Source: Acidobacteriota bacterium (lineage in GTDB: Bacteria > Acidobacteriota > Vicinamibacteria > Vicinamibacterales > UBA2999). From it: DNA of 40,294 nt. The stretch covers positions 1 through 40,294 of the forward strand of contig CANIBQ010000046.1 in NCBI GenBank assembly GCA_947465645.1. Direction: 5' to 3'. The notes beneath the pieces are model-generated. The model was not told the origin of the DNA. It saw nothing but the letters and a program-made list of their open reading frames with translations, and ran no database searches. This document shows positions 6,724-16,150 of this stretch, piece after piece. The translations under genes were made by a program, and so were the position numbers. Numbering within the stretch: the first letter of the stretch is position 1; each line of letters begins with the position of its first letter.

Positions 6724-7241
6724 CCAGTGCAGGATACCCCTCTCGCGCGGCTCTGCCCAGGCAGGTTCACCCACCCGGCCGTGCGAGGGTCTAAACGTGG
6801 AATGGGCTCATGGCGCCCGCCCGTGGGTGTCTCACGCCTACTTCAGTCCGCGCGCGACGATGGACGAGCGCCGCGAATGTGACGGGATCCGAGACCATGA
6901 CGCGATCTCGGTCCACCTACGAGCGGGAGTGTTCCGTGGAGTGAAGGGCTGGCGTTGCGCAGCGTGCGTCTCAACTTCTGATCAAGCGCGTAGCCTAAAG
7001 TCAGAGACGATCGGGTAGCGAGCTGCCCGCGAGGCGCGTCGTCGCCTGCAGTCGGGAGACTCGCGAACGCCCGTAGGTGATCGAGCCACATTAGGAGGTC
7101 TTACACAATCCGCGGCTTGCTGCTCCGCTTCGTTCGCTGCAACCCACTGAATTCGCTGAGGTTCGAGTTTCAGGCAGCGATGGGACACGGCGTGTGCGAT
7201 AATCATCCACCGACCGCTCGCAAGTTGTTGATTCTAAAGAC
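6724..7241. other. Gene-free stretch upstream of tRNA-Ser
   Basis: About 520 bp without a supported gene. The left half contains only frames antisense to the SRPBCC gene. From about 7092 it is the leader copy shared with 1734-1882, with a GATAAT -10-like hexamer at 7198-7203 placed to start transcription about 30 bases before the tRNA. No clear -35 hexamer is visible. Confidence 0.5.
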
Positions 7242-7281
7242 GGAGAGATGTCCGAGTGGTTGAAGGAGCACGCTTGGAAAG
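7092..7281 (+). repeat. Right copy of the tRNA-Ser promoter/5'-half duplication
   Basis: This is the partner of 1734-1922. Here the block continues into a complete tRNA, so this is the functional copy. The 68 bases 7214-7281 are identical to 1855-1922. Confidence 0.8.
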
Positions 7282-7331
7282 CGTGTGTAGGGGAAACTCT
7301 ACCGTGGGTTCGAATCCCACTCTCTCCGCCA
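7242..7331 (+). tRNA. tRNA-Ser (anticodon GGA)
   Basis: This is a complete class II tRNA. Acceptor GGAGAGA (7242-7248) pairs with TCTCTCC (7321-7327). The D arm includes GAGTGGTTGAAGG. The anticodon stem CACGC/GCGTG encloses the loop TTGGAAA, giving anticodon GGA (reads UCC/UCU). A long variable arm (GGGGAAACTC) and T arm with GGGTTCGAATCCC follow. The discriminator base is G and CCA is encoded at 7329-7331. The long variable arm and G73 agree with serine identity. Confidence 0.97.
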
Positions 7332-7622
7332 CTTCGCTTCGGGGTCTATTCCGGTCAGCTCAGCCCTTCCATGCCTGGACCTCGACCATCACCCACGGTA
7401 GCCGTCTCTGCTTCTATCGGCGGAAAGTTTTCGATGCCTGCGCTGGCTCATCGGGCAGCCGCGACGCATAGAAATAGAAGTAGTCGATCTCGGCAACTTT
7501 CGGGTCGAAACGATTGAAGACCTCGGCGCCAGCCGCGTATCGTTGAGGCAGGAAAACCTAGCCCTGTCGCGAAGACTGCTGTTGCCGGCGCACCGATGCT
7601 GGCATTGCGCGATAATCCAGCG

Positions 7623-7958
7623 ATGGCCGATCCGACCTTGCCCGCGGCGCAGGCGCTTGATCTGCATTCGTTGATCACGCCCACCGAACACGGCATCGCC
7701 AGCCGCGTGCTGGCGAAGCGTAGCGGCGGCAACGTCACGCTCTTCGCGTTCGATGCAGGGCAGGGCCTGGCTGAGCACACGTCGCCGTTCGATGCGCTTG
7801 TGATCGTGCTCGAGGGAGTCTTCGCACTGACCGTCGGATCGACTGCGGTTGAGGCACGTTCCGGCCAGATCGTGCGGCTGCCCGCGTCCGTATCGCACGC
7901 CGTGGAAGCGCGCGAGGCGTCACGCATGCTCCTCGTGATGCTTCGCGACGCCGCGTGA
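7623..7958 (+). CDS. Small cupin-domain protein
   Basis: This 111-residue single-cupin protein has motif 1 around AFDAGQGLAEHTSPFDALVI with the usual G(X)nH pattern, and motif 2 around GQIVRLPASVSHAVEA with P and H positions. The strand ALVIVLEGVFALTVGSTAVE links them. Small cupins of this type bind a metal or small ligand and often act in detoxification or regulation; the substrate is not evident. ATG 7623 was chosen over the upstream ATG at 7596 because it begins the conserved part. A GATAAT -10-like box ends six bases before it and there is no ribosome site, suggesting a leaderless message. The gene is convergent with kup, separated by 1 bp. Confidence 0.8.
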   Translation: MADPTLPAAQALDLHSLITPTEHGIASRVLAKRSGGNVTLFAFDAGQGLAEHTSPFDALVIVLEGVFALTVGSTAVEARSGQIVRLPASVSHAVEAREASRMLLVMLRDAA

Positions 7959-7959
7959 C

Positions 7960-9891
7960 CTACATCTCCACCTGAACGCCCAGTTCCACGACGCGCTCGG
8001 GCGGCAGCCTGAAGAAGGCCGTCGCGCGAACCGCATTGCGAGACATCAGCACGAACAGCTTCTCACGCCAGATGGCCATACCCTTCCGGCGGGTGACGAT
8101 GATGGTCTCGCGACCGAGAAAATAGGTCACGTCATCGGGATCGAGCGGAAGGCCCTGCGTGCGGGCCTGCAGCAGGGCGGAGGGCACATCGGGATCCTCC
8201 ATGAAGCCGTACTGCACGCGCACGTTGAACAAATGGTGCCCGAGTGGTTCCACCGACACCCGATTCTCTTCATCCACGTGTGGTTGCTGCGCGGTGGTGA
8301 CGGAGAGCAGCACGACGTGGTCGTGGAGAACCTTGTTGTAGCGAAGGTTGTGGGCGAGCGCAGGGGGAGTGCCCGTCGGTTGCGCCGTCATGAACACGGC
8401 CGTGCCGGAGACGCGCACCGGTTGCATGGCGGTCACCGTTGCGATGAACTGGTCGATGGGAACGGCACGCGCCGTGAGCCGCTCGGCCACCAGGCGGCGA
8501 CCGGTTTTCCATGTCGTCATCAGCGTGAACAGCAGGAAGGCCACCGCCAGCGCGACCCAGCCGCCCTGCAGCAGCTTGAGCGCGTTGGCGCCGAAGAAGG
8601 CCAGGTCGATCGTCAGGAACAGGACCATCAGTGCTATCGCCGCCGGCTTCGGCCACCGCCACCGTTCGGTCATGACGACATAGAGCAGCAGCACGGTGAT
8701 GACCATGGTGAGCGTGACGGCGATGCCGTACGCCGCCGCGACCGCACTCGAAGACCCGAAGCCGACCACGATGAGCACGGTGGCGCACATCAGCGCCCAG
8801 TTCAACTGAGGCACGTAGATCTGACCCATCTCGCGCGCTGACGTGTGCTCGACGTCGAGCCGGGGCGTGAGTCCGAGCTGAATGGCCTGGCGGGTGATGG
8901 AAAACGAGCCGGAGATCAACGCCTGTGACGCGATGATCGCCGCAGCCGTGGCGAGCACGACGAGCGGTGGCAACGCCCACGATGGCGCGAGCAGGAAGAA
9001 TGGATGCGTGACGGTCGGATTGGTCAGCAGCAACGCGCCTTGACCGAGGTAGTTCAGCAAGAGCGCCGGCAGCACGAACGCGAACCACGCGAGCCGGATC
9101 GGCTGTTTGCCGAAGTGGCCCATGTCCGCGTAGAGGGCCTCGCCCCCGGTGACCACCAGGAAGACGGCGCCGAGGACCGCGAATCCGGCAAAGCCGTTGA
9201 CGGCGAAGAAGGTGACCCCGTGCCGCGGATCGAATGCCGCGAGCACCGCCGGCGCCTCCGCAATCCAGACGACGCCCAGCGCTGCAATCGTCAGGAACCA
9301 GACGACCATCACCGGACCGAACAGCCCGCCCACACGGTGGGTCCCGTACTTCTGAATGGCGAACAGCCCGATCAGGATCACCACGGTGGCCGGCACGACG
9401 TACGGGCGAAACAGCGGCGTGATGACTTCGACGCCTTCGACGGCACCCAGCACAGAAATAGCCGGCGTGATCATGCCGTCGCCGTACAGCAGCGCGGTTC
9501 CGAAGATGCCGAGTGCGATCAGCAGCGGCCGTCCGACCGCCAGTCTCGCCGGTCCACCCGCGACGCCGGCCCGACTCGGGATCAGGGCGGTCAGCGCGAG
9601 CACGCCGCCCTCGCCCTGGTTGTCCGCGCGCATCACGATCACGACGTACTTGATCGAGATCACGAGGACCAGCGAGTAGATGATCAGGGAGAGGACGCCG
9701 AGCACGTTCTCATGCGTCGGCGGCACGGAATGCGATCCAAAGAAGCACTCACGGAGCGCATACAACGGACTTGTCCCGATGTCGCCGTAGACGACGCCAA
9801 GCGCAGTCAGTGTGAGAGGCAGCACGCGCCGCCGGTGGGGGTGGGCGACCGAGGGCGTACGGGGTACTGGCGGATCAGCCGGATCGGACAC
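7960..9891 (-). CDS. kup: Low-affinity K+ uptake protein Kup (KUP/HAK/KT family)
   Basis: This protein of 643 residues brings K+ into the cell, probably by proton symport. The N-terminal cytoplasmic tail is followed by the family signature LTALGVVYGDIGTSPLYAL, then about 12 transmembrane segments including NQGEGGVLALTALI and YGDGMITPAISVLGAVEG. A C-terminal cytoplasmic domain (FLGRETIIVTRR, LFVLMSRNA) closes it. The start is GTG 9891, not the TTG at 9903: a GGAGGG ribosome site lies four bases before the GTG and would overlap codons of the longer version. Length matches Kup of other bacteria (about 620-650). No riboswitch-like leader is evident in the roughly 150 bp upstream. Confidence 0.95.
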   Translation of the reverse strand: MSDPADPPVPRTPSVAHPHRRRVLPLTLTALGVVYGDIGTSPLYALRECFFGSHSVPPTHENVLGVLSLIIYSLVLVISIKYVVIVMRADNQGEGGVLALTALIPSRAGVAGGPARLAVGRPLLIALGIFGTALLYGDGMITPAISVLGAVEGVEVITPLFRPYVVPATVVILIGLFAIQKYGTHRVGGLFGPVMVVWFLTIAALGVVWIAEAPAVLAAFDPRHGVTFFAVNGFAGFAVLGAVFLVVTGGEALYADMGHFGKQPIRLAWFAFVLPALLLNYLGQGALLLTNPTVTHPFFLLAPSWALPPLVVLATAAAIIASQALISGSFSITRQAIQLGLTPRLDVEHTSAREMGQIYVPQLNWALMCATVLIVVGFGSSSAVAAAYGIAVTLTMVITVLLLYVVMTERWRWPKPAAIALMVLFLTIDLAFFGANALKLLQGGWVALAVAFLLFTLMTTWKTGRRLVAERLTARAVPIDQFIATVTAMQPVRVSGTAVFMTAQPTGTPPALAHNLRYNKVLHDHVVLLSVTTAQQPHVDEENRVSVEPLGHHLFNVRVQYGFMEDPDVPSALLQARTQGLPLDPDDVTYFLGRETIIVTRRKGMAIWREKLFVLMSRNAVRATAFFRLPPERVVELGVQVEM

Positions 9892-10040
9892 GAAGCCCTC
9901 CAAGTGCCGCCGGGGTTAGCTGACGGGCTCGAGGTTGGAAGTCCTCTACCGGCGGAATGCCGGATGCGCCCCTGGAGTTCGTGTGTGACGAGCTCCGTTG
10001 GTTCCCCCGTATCGCGCGAAGCGAATTAGGCAATCCCCTA

Positions 10041-11189
10041 TTATGCGAGGACGGTCGGGGTCCGGGCCACACTCTTTCGCACCCGTGCCATCCGCGCGGC
10101 AACCAGTGCCAGGGGCGCCGCGGTAAAGCTCAGCAGAGCGCCCATCTTGGTCTCAGCCAGCGCAGTACCTTCGGAAAACGCCGCCGTCGCGAAAAAGAGC
10201 GACACGGTAAAGCCAATCGACGCGACGATGCCCACGACCGCCACGTCGGCTACGCGCAGCCCCGCGGGAAGACGTCCGCCCACCAGGCGCGCGATGCCAG
10301 TGAACAGCAGGATGCCGATTGGCTTTCCGGCCAGGAGTGCGGCCAGCACGTAGTACGTGCCAGGGCCGATCTGGGCGAAAGGCACCCCGGCGTTCGCGAA
10401 CCCGAAGAGCAGCAGGATGAACTGCACCGGCGTCGCCCACCAATGCTCGAAGCGATTCAGCGTGTCCTGCTGCTCCTCTTCTCGCGGATCGAAGATCCCG
10501 AGGTCGCGTGCGCTGTGCGGCATGAGCGGCACGATGGGTACCAGCGCCAACGCTGGATGAAACCCGCCGAAGTGCAGGGCGGCCCACGACAATGCCCCTG
10601 GCCCAAGGACGTACGCCCAGAAGTTGCGCGTCCCGCGCCGCCTGAGCCACAGGGCCAGGAGGACCGCTGCCGTCATCAACACGCCCAGCGCGACGAACGA
10701 GACCGATGCGGACGGATAGAAGACAGCCAGGATGATGAGCCCGAGCGCATCGTCGGCAATGGCCAGCAGGAGCAGGAACGGGACGGCGGGATGCCCGCTC
10801 GGAAAGATGACGCGCGCGACCATGGCTGAGAACGCGATGTCGGTCGCACAGGGAATGGCCCATCCGCGCGTGAGTTCGGCTGGGCCGAACGTCGAAGCAA
10901 GGCCGACGAAGATCAGCGCCGGCGCAGTCATGCCCCCGACCGCTGCCGCCAAGGGCGAGAGGGCCTGACGTGGAGATGCGAGGGGACCGCCGGGTAAGGT
11001 GGCTTCGAACACCTCCTTCGCCGCCAGAGCGAAGAAGAACACCATTCCGACGTCATTGACCCAGAAATGGAGCGGGTGTGCCGCGTGTTCGTAACCTGTC
11101 AGGTCAACGTTCGCCCAGACGACTGCCGCGATCGTTCCCGCGAGGAGCAGCAGCGAATTGTTGAGGACGAGGCGAACGAAGGCTGCCAA
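10041..11189 (-). CDS. nhaA: Na+/H+ antiporter NhaA
   Basis: This 382-residue inner-membrane protein exchanges internal Na+ for protons for salt and pH homeostasis. It has the family marks: ATDIAFSAMV around Asp117 and LLAIADDALGLIIL with the paired Asp146-Asp147, which correspond to the ion-binding Asp163-Asp164 of the E. coli protein. FWVNDVGMVFFFALAAKEV lies in the N-terminal half and VASIGFTVSLFFATAAF near the C-terminus. Length matches the 388-residue E. coli protein. The start is TTG at 11189 with GGGAG seven bases upstream. It is divergent from the amidohydrolase gene across 167 bp; TATACT (minus strand, 11238-11243) is a possible -10 box. Confidence 0.95.
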   Translation of the reverse strand: MAAFVRLVLNNSLLLLAGTIAAVVWANVDLTGYEHAAHPLHFWVNDVGMVFFFALAAKEVFEATLPGGPLASPRQALSPLAAAVGGMTAPALIFVGLASTFGPAELTRGWAIPCATDIAFSAMVARVIFPSGHPAVPFLLLLAIADDALGLIILAVFYPSASVSFVALGVLMTAAVLLALWLRRRGTRNFWAYVLGPGALSWAALHFGGFHPALALVPIVPLMPHSARDLGIFDPREEEQQDTLNRFEHWWATPVQFILLLFGFANAGVPFAQIGPGTYYVLAALLAGKPIGILLFTGIARLVGGRLPAGLRVADVAVVGIVASIGFTVSLFFATAAFSEGTALAETKMGALLSFTAAPLALVAARMARVRKSVARTPTVLA

Positions 11190-11307
11190 GGAAATCTCCC
11201 GGGGTCGACCTGGGCCGCACCCTTCAATTGGTCTCTGAGTATATGTTGTGACGTCTGCGTATCGATCCTTGGGAGACGCGAGGATACTCGCGGCCTCCCG
11301 ATGGGGC

Positions 11308-11313
11308 TACAAT
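11308..11313 (+). promoter_or_regulatory. Candidate -10 box for the amidohydrolase gene
   Basis: TACAAT at 11308-11313 is a good -10 hexamer giving a leader of about 37 nt to the GTG at 11357. The -35 region is not convincing. Confidence 0.35.
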
Positions 11314-11356
11314 CTGCCGTCGGCGCGCGTTTCCCTGTAATCCCGAGGCAATCACA

Positions 11357-13027
11357 GTGCACAAATCTCTTCTGGTCGCCGCATGCGTGATGTTCGCGGC
11401 GTATACCGTCTCAGCCCAGAATCCGGTGACCGTGATCGAAGGCGGCACGCTCATCGACGGCAACGGCGGCCCACCGATCCCCAACTCGGTCGTGGTCATC
11501 GACGGTGCACGGATTCAGGCGGCCGGTGCGCGCGGCACCGTGACCTATCCGCAGAACGCCAGAATCATCAGGGCCGAAGGCATGACCGTCCTGCCCGGAC
11601 TGATTGACGCGCACATCCATTCGCTCGATTTCTTTCCGCAGTTGTTCCTGCACTTCGGCGTGACCACGGTGTACGACACCTCCAATCCCACCGACTGGGT
11701 GATCGCACAGCGCGACGCACTGCGGACAGGCAGGATCAAGGGACCGCGGATGTTCGTGACGGGCGAGATCATCGACGGTCCGGAAGAAGCCGCGGACGAA
11801 CGGCGCGACGGCTACCGGACGCAGGTCGATACCCCTGACCAGGCCCGCACCCTCGCGCGCAGCCTGCTGACGCGCGGCGTGGATGCGCTCAAGGTCTACC
11901 AGAACCTCACCCCCGAGCTGCTGCGGCCGGTCGTCGAGGAGGCCCGTCGCGCCGGCACCGAAGCCGTCGGCCACTCGCGCGACGCGAAGGAGGCGGTGAC
12001 GGCGGGATTGAGATTCATCGAGCACACGACGCCGATCGCGCACTCGACGATCGACGATCCCGAGAAGGTGAAGGCGATGGACGCCGGCCGGCTGCGCAAT
12101 CCGGAAGCCGACATGAACCCGGCGTTGTTTCAGCCGCTGATCGACCTGATGCTCAAGAACGGGGTCTACTACAATCCCACGCTCTCACGAACGCTGATCA
12201 ACGCGCTGCCGAAGCGCAACCAGTGGAATGCCGAAGCCGCGCGCCTGATCGAACAGCCGGAGTACCGGTTCATTCCGAAGGCGCGGCGGGAGGTGTGGCT
12301 GCGCATGGCACGCGACACCGGGGGCGACATCGACCCGCGCGCCGCCGAAGGGCTGCGAAAGACCTACGAGTTCACCCGGCGGTATGCGCAGGCTGGCGGC
12401 CGCATCATCAACGGTCCGGATTCCGGGCCGTCGTCTGGTCCGGCCAACATGGCCGGCCTGGCGATGCACGTGGAGATGGAAGCCCTCGTCGACGCCGGCC
12501 TCACGCCAATGCAGGCGATCCTCTCCTCCACGAAATGGGCGGCCGAGCTGCTCAACAAGAAGGACATCGGCACAATCGCGCCCGGGAACGTCGCCGACGT
12601 GATTCTCATCGAGGGCGATCCGCTGGCCGACATCCGCGCGACCCGGAAGATCCGCACCGTGATCATGGACGGCAAGGTGATCGACACGACACTCGATCCG
12701 AATTTCCAGAATCCGCTGCCGCGGCCGTTCTCTGAATATCCGATGGACAACCGCGACCCCGAGGTCGATACCCTGACGCCGAAGTCAACGCGCCAGGGCG
12801 GCGGCGACCTGCGGATTGAGCTGACCGGACACAAGTTCACGCCGCAGTCGATCGTGCGTCTCGACACGGCGGATCTGGCGACGACGTTCGTCGGCGAATC
12901 GAAGCTCACGGCGACGGTGAAGTCGTCGCTATTGAAGCAGGTCGGAACGTTCGCGGTCACGGTCGTCAATCCCGGACCGAGCGGCGGCGTGACGAAGGCC
13001 GGTTATCTCGTGGTGACGTACCCCTGA
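11357..13027 (+). CDS. Secreted amidohydrolase with C-terminal IPT/TIG-like domain
   Basis: This 556-residue protein has a signal peptide (LLVAACVMFAAYTVSA, cleavage near residue 20), an amidohydrolase-superfamily TIM barrel (about 25-445) and a C-terminal beta-sandwich (about 484-556, RIELTGHKF to GTFAVTVVNPGPSGG) resembling IPT/TIG domains. Metal-binding positions are visible: His86 and His88 in DAHIH, Lys179 in LKVYQ, His206, His223 in IEHTT and Asp355 in NGPDSG. The C-terminal barrel end carries GTIAPGNVADVILIEGDPL. Relatives include imidazolonepropionase-like and Xaa-Pro dipeptidase-like hydrolases, so a periplasmic C-N bond hydrolase acting on peptides or cyclic amides is likely; the substrate is unknown. 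GTG 11357 has GAGG upstream. It lies 80 bp before a TonB-dependent receptor gene in the same direction. Confidence 0.88.
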   Translation: MHKSLLVAACVMFAAYTVSAQNPVTVIEGGTLIDGNGGPPIPNSVVVIDGARIQAAGARGTVTYPQNARIIRAEGMTVLPGLIDAHIHSLDFFPQLFLHFGVTTVYDTSNPTDWVIAQRDALRTGRIKGPRMFVTGEIIDGPEEAADERRDGYRTQVDTPDQARTLARSLLTRGVDALKVYQNLTPELLRPVVEEARRAGTEAVGHSRDAKEAVTAGLRFIEHTTPIAHSTIDDPEKVKAMDAGRLRNPEADMNPALFQPLIDLMLKNGVYYNPTLSRTLINALPKRNQWNAEAARLIEQPEYRFIPKARREVWLRMARDTGGDIDPRAAEGLRKTYEFTRRYAQAGGRIINGPDSGPSSGPANMAGLAMHVEMEALVDAGLTPMQAILSSTKWAAELLNKKDIGTIAPGNVADVILIEGDPLADIRATRKIRTVIMDGKVIDTTLDPNFQNPLPRPFSEYPMDNRDPEVDTLTPKSTRQGGGDLRIELTGHKFTPQSIVRLDTADLATTFVGESKLTATVKSSLLKQVGTFAVTVVNPGPSGGVTKAGYLVVTYP

Positions 13028-13043
13028 CGAGCGCCGACGCGAC

Positions 13044-13073
13044 CCGACACTCCCGGAGGATCGGGTGTAATAT
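13044..13073 (+). promoter_or_regulatory. Candidate promoter for the 13108 receptor
   Basis: CCGACA (13044-13049) and TAATAT (13068-13073) are separated by 18 bp. The -10 box is followed by CCGCCC, as also seen at 33641. The -35 half overlaps a 6-bp inverted repeat (ACCCGA...TCGGGT), which may act as a weak terminator for the upstream gene or as an operator. Confidence 0.35.
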
Positions 13074-13107
13074 CCGCCCTCTACATCGAACCGGGAGGGA
13101 AAACGTC

Positions 13108-16077
13108 ATGCGTCGATTCATCCAGGTCATGGTGTTCGCGGTGGCGTTCCTTGCAGGAAGCGCGCTCTCCGCCTACGCCCAGGCATCCATTGCCGGCGTT
13201 GTGAAAGACACCTCGGGCGCCGTCCTGCCCGGCGTGACGGTCGAAGCCGCCAGTCCTGTGCTCCTCGAAAAAGTACGTTTGGTTGTTACCGATGGAACCG
13301 GGCAATACCGGATCGAAAATCTGCGGCCCGGTGCCTACAACGTGACGTTTACCCTGCCCGGATTCAACACGGTCCGCCGTGAGGGAATCGAACTGACGGG
13401 CACATTTACCGCGTCGGTGAACGCCGAACTGCGGGTCGGCGCGCTCGAAGAGACGATTACTGTCAGCGGCGAAACGCCGGTGGTGGATGTCCAGAACACG
13501 ACCCGCCAGATGGTGCTAAACCGAGATCTGATTCGCGAGATTCCCTCGAGCCGCAGCCCTCAGATTCTCGCCGGGCTGCTCCCGGGCGTGGTCAAAGGCA
13601 ACGCAGACGTCGGCGGACTCGCCGGCGAGTCGTCGTCCGCCTCCGGATCGATGACCGTCCATGGCAATGCCGACTCCCGGTCCGAGATCAACGGCATCTC
13701 CATTCACGCAACGCAGGGAAGCGGAAACACCGGTCTCGGCAACGTCGGCGCATATGAGGAAATGCAGGTCGACACGGGAGCGATTTCGGCGGAGCAGAAA
13801 GAAGGCGGCCTCCGGATCAACATGGTCCCGCGCGACGGTGGCAACGAGTTCCGCGGCGACTTTGACGGTGCCTTTACCGGCCAGGCGCTGCAGGACAGCA
13901 ACTACAACGATTCGCTGAGGGATCGTGGTCTCGCCGTTGCCAACAAGCTCGACACGTATTACGACCTCAATCCCTCCTACGGCGGTCCGGTCAAGCGGGA
14001 CAAGCTCTGGTTTTTCGGCACGCTTCGCCACCTGCACACCTCGGACTTCGCGCCCATTTTCTTCAACCGGAACGCAGGCGATCCAAACTCCTGGATCTAC
14101 GAACCGGATACGCGGCAGGTCCAGAACAGCAACACCTTCACCGCCGTCTACGGACGGCTCACGTGGCAGGCGGCCGCCAAGCACAAGGTAAGCGTCAGCT
14201 ACGATTTCGCGCATCAATGCGAGTGCCCGAGGGGCCAGAGCGCGGCATTCTCACCCGAAGCGAGCCTCTCGAACTACGCGCCGGTGAAGCCGATTGAGCT
14301 GCTCATGGCTGACTATTCGGCGCCGTTGACGAATCGGCTGCTGCTCGAGGCGGCGTATCTCAAGCGCGACTCCTTGAGCAGCCGCCCCAGGACCAATATC
14401 TATTTCACACATGATCCCGGGGGAGTGAAGCTGAATTCGGTGATGGAACAGTCAACCGGCCTGACCTACCGCGCGTCCGGCACGACGCTCACAGCATCGA
14501 AGAACCCGACGCGGCTGTCGAAGGTGGCCTTGTCGTACATCACCGGTGCGCATTCGTTCAAGGTCGGGTTCAATCTCGGTTTTCAAGGCCAGGATCAAGA
14601 GGTGTTCGACAGCGACTCTCCACTGAGCTTCCGCTTCAACAACGGGGTACCCAACCAGTTGACGCTGCGCGCGACACCGTATCGCACGTTCATCAACGAA
14701 CTCGATCACGGAATGTTTGTTCAGGATCGCTGGAGCGTCAAACGAGTCACCGTGACCGGCGGCCTGCGCTACGACTATTTCGACGTGTCGTTTCCGGTCA
14801 CTCCGGTTGGCCCTGCTCCGCTCGCCCCGGCGCGCGACATCACGTTCCCCGCCACCAAGGGCGTCCGCTGGCACGATCTCGAACCCCGAACCGGCATCGT
14901 CTACGACGTCAGGGGAAACGGCAAGACGGCACTCAAGGCGAGTGTCAACAAATATCTGGCCTTCTATGGTGCGCCCAATGCGGGCGGAACCACGACCCAC
15001 GCTGCGTTCACATCGAATATGGGACCGGCAGCGCGGCTGATCAACAGTACGACGCGATCGTGGAACGACGCGAACCGCAACTTTGTCCCCGATTGCAATC
15101 TTTCTACGCCGTCGGCGAACGGTGAATGCGGCGCCATGTCCAATCCCGACTTCGGGAGTACACGCCCTGGTTCCAGCTACGATCCGGAGACGCTCACCGG
15201 CTGGAACAAGCGTCCGGACAGCAACTGGCAGTTTTCGGCGGGCGTGCAGCACGAGCTCGTTCCGCGAGTGGCGCTCGACGTCGCTTACTTCCGCACGGTC
15301 TACACCAACCTCGTCGTCACTGACAATCGGGCGGTCGCACCTTCAGATTTCGACACCTTCAGCATCACTGCACCGCTCGATTCGCGTCTTCCGGGCGGGG
15401 GTGGGTACGTCGTCTCCGGCCTGACCGATCTCAAGCCCGCTGCCTTCAGCCGGCGGGCGGACAATTTCATTACCTTCGCCGACAATTACGGCAAGTCGAT
15501 CAATCACTGGAACGGCGTCGACATCGTGATCAATGCGCGGTTGGCCGAGGGGCTGATGATGCAGGGCGGGACGAGCACCGGTCGCAGCTCGCTCAACGAC
15601 TGCGAGGTCACTGCGAGGCTGCCCGAGAAGGGCGTGACCGCCTCGACGTATTGCGATCAGACGGGCACGTGGCTGACGCAGGCCAAATTCATCGGCACCT
15701 ACACGATTCCGCGTATCGACGTGCTCGCGAGCGCAACGTTTCAGAGCCTGCCGGGCCCGCCAATTCTGGCGAATTACACCGCAACCAATTCCGTTGTTGC
15801 ACCGTCTCTCGGCAGGAATCTCTCGGGCGGGGCCAACGTCACTGTGAACCTTCTCCAGCCGGAGACCACGTACGGGGATCGGTTAAACCAGCTCGATGTG
15901 CGACTTGGAAAGATCCTCAGGTTCGGCCGTTTCCGCTCGACGACCAGCATCGACGTCTACAACCTGCTCAATGCGAATCCGGTGACACTGCTGAACAACG
16001 CCTTCGCGTCGTGGCAGCAGCCGCAGAGAATTCTCTCGGCTCGTTTCGCCAGACTGAACGTACGGATCGACTTCTGA
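13108..16077 (+). CDS. Oar-like TonB-dependent outer-membrane receptor
   Basis: This 989-residue protein has a signal peptide (cleavage after AYA near residue 25) and a carboxypeptidase-regulatory-like beta-sandwich (about 26-115, QASIAGVVKDTSGAVLPGVT). A plug domain (about 120-240, EETITVSGETPVVDV) and a C-terminal 22-strand-type barrel ending ARLNVRIDF with terminal Phe follow. It should import a large substrate across the outer membrane using TonB energy. Cysteine pairs at 371/373, 663/674 and 832/849 are shared with the receptors at 27870 and 33733 and fall in loop-like regions. The strong ribosome site GGGAGGG precedes ATG 13108. Neighbours are a secreted amidohydrolase upstream and a secreted asparaginase-like protein downstream (73 bp). 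Confidence 0.92.
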   Translation: MRRFIQVMVFAVAFLAGSALSAYAQASIAGVVKDTSGAVLPGVTVEAASPVLLEKVRLVVTDGTGQYRIENLRPGAYNVTFTLPGFNTVRREGIELTGTFTASVNAELRVGALEETITVSGETPVVDVQNTTRQMVLNRDLIREIPSSRSPQILAGLLPGVVKGNADVGGLAGESSSASGSMTVHGNADSRSEINGISIHATQGSGNTGLGNVGAYEEMQVDTGAISAEQKEGGLRINMVPRDGGNEFRGDFDGAFTGQALQDSNYNDSLRDRGLAVANKLDTYYDLNPSYGGPVKRDKLWFFGTLRHLHTSDFAPIFFNRNAGDPNSWIYEPDTRQVQNSNTFTAVYGRLTWQAAAKHKVSVSYDFAHQCECPRGQSAAFSPEASLSNYAPVKPIELLMADYSAPLTNRLLLEAAYLKRDSLSSRPRTNIYFTHDPGGVKLNSVMEQSTGLTYRASGTTLTASKNPTRLSKVALSYITGAHSFKVGFNLGFQGQDQEVFDSDSPLSFRFNNGVPNQLTLRATPYRTFINELDHGMFVQDRWSVKRVTVTGGLRYDYFDVSFPVTPVGPAPLAPARDITFPATKGVRWHDLEPRTGIVYDVRGNGKTALKASVNKYLAFYGAPNAGGTTTHAAFTSNMGPAARLINSTTRSWNDANRNFVPDCNLSTPSANGECGAMSNPDFGSTRPGSSYDPETLTGWNKRPDSNWQFSAGVQHELVPRVALDVAYFRTVYTNLVVTDNRAVAPSDFDTFSITAPLDSRLPGGGGYVVSGLTDLKPAAFSRRADNFITFADNYGKSINHWNGVDIVINARLAEGLMMQGGTSTGRSSLNDCEVTARLPEKGVTASTYCDQTGTWLTQAKFIGTYTIPRIDVLASATFQSLPGPPILANYTATNSVVAPSLGRNLSGGANVTVNLLQPETTYGDRLNQLDVRLGKILRFGRFRSTTSIDVYNLLNANPVTLLNNAFASWQQPQRILSARFARLNVRIDF

Positions 16078-16150
16078 AGGCGGGTTGTCACCTGACAGTT
16101 GCCGAACCGGCCGCGTCTCGCGCGTCTCTTTTGTTGGTAAGGAGTCCTTT

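Noticed and set aside
4804..6882. 692-codon open frame antisense to the SRPBCC gene
   Set aside because: It is the mirror of a GC-rich gene; residues are dominated by Arg, Ala and His with no motif, while the minus strand has a clear three-domain protein.
1883..7331. Complete integrative island bounded by tRNA copies
   Set aside because: The border duplication is real, but no integrase, excisionase or phage gene lies inside and the duplicated half is the 5' one, so an integrative element is only a hypothesis, reported as a finding and not as a feature.
7248..7517. Open frame beginning MSEWLKEHAWK
   Set aside because: It is a reading of the tRNA-Ser gene itself, a common false gene call. The frame at 1889-2080 has the same origin in the truncated tRNA copy.
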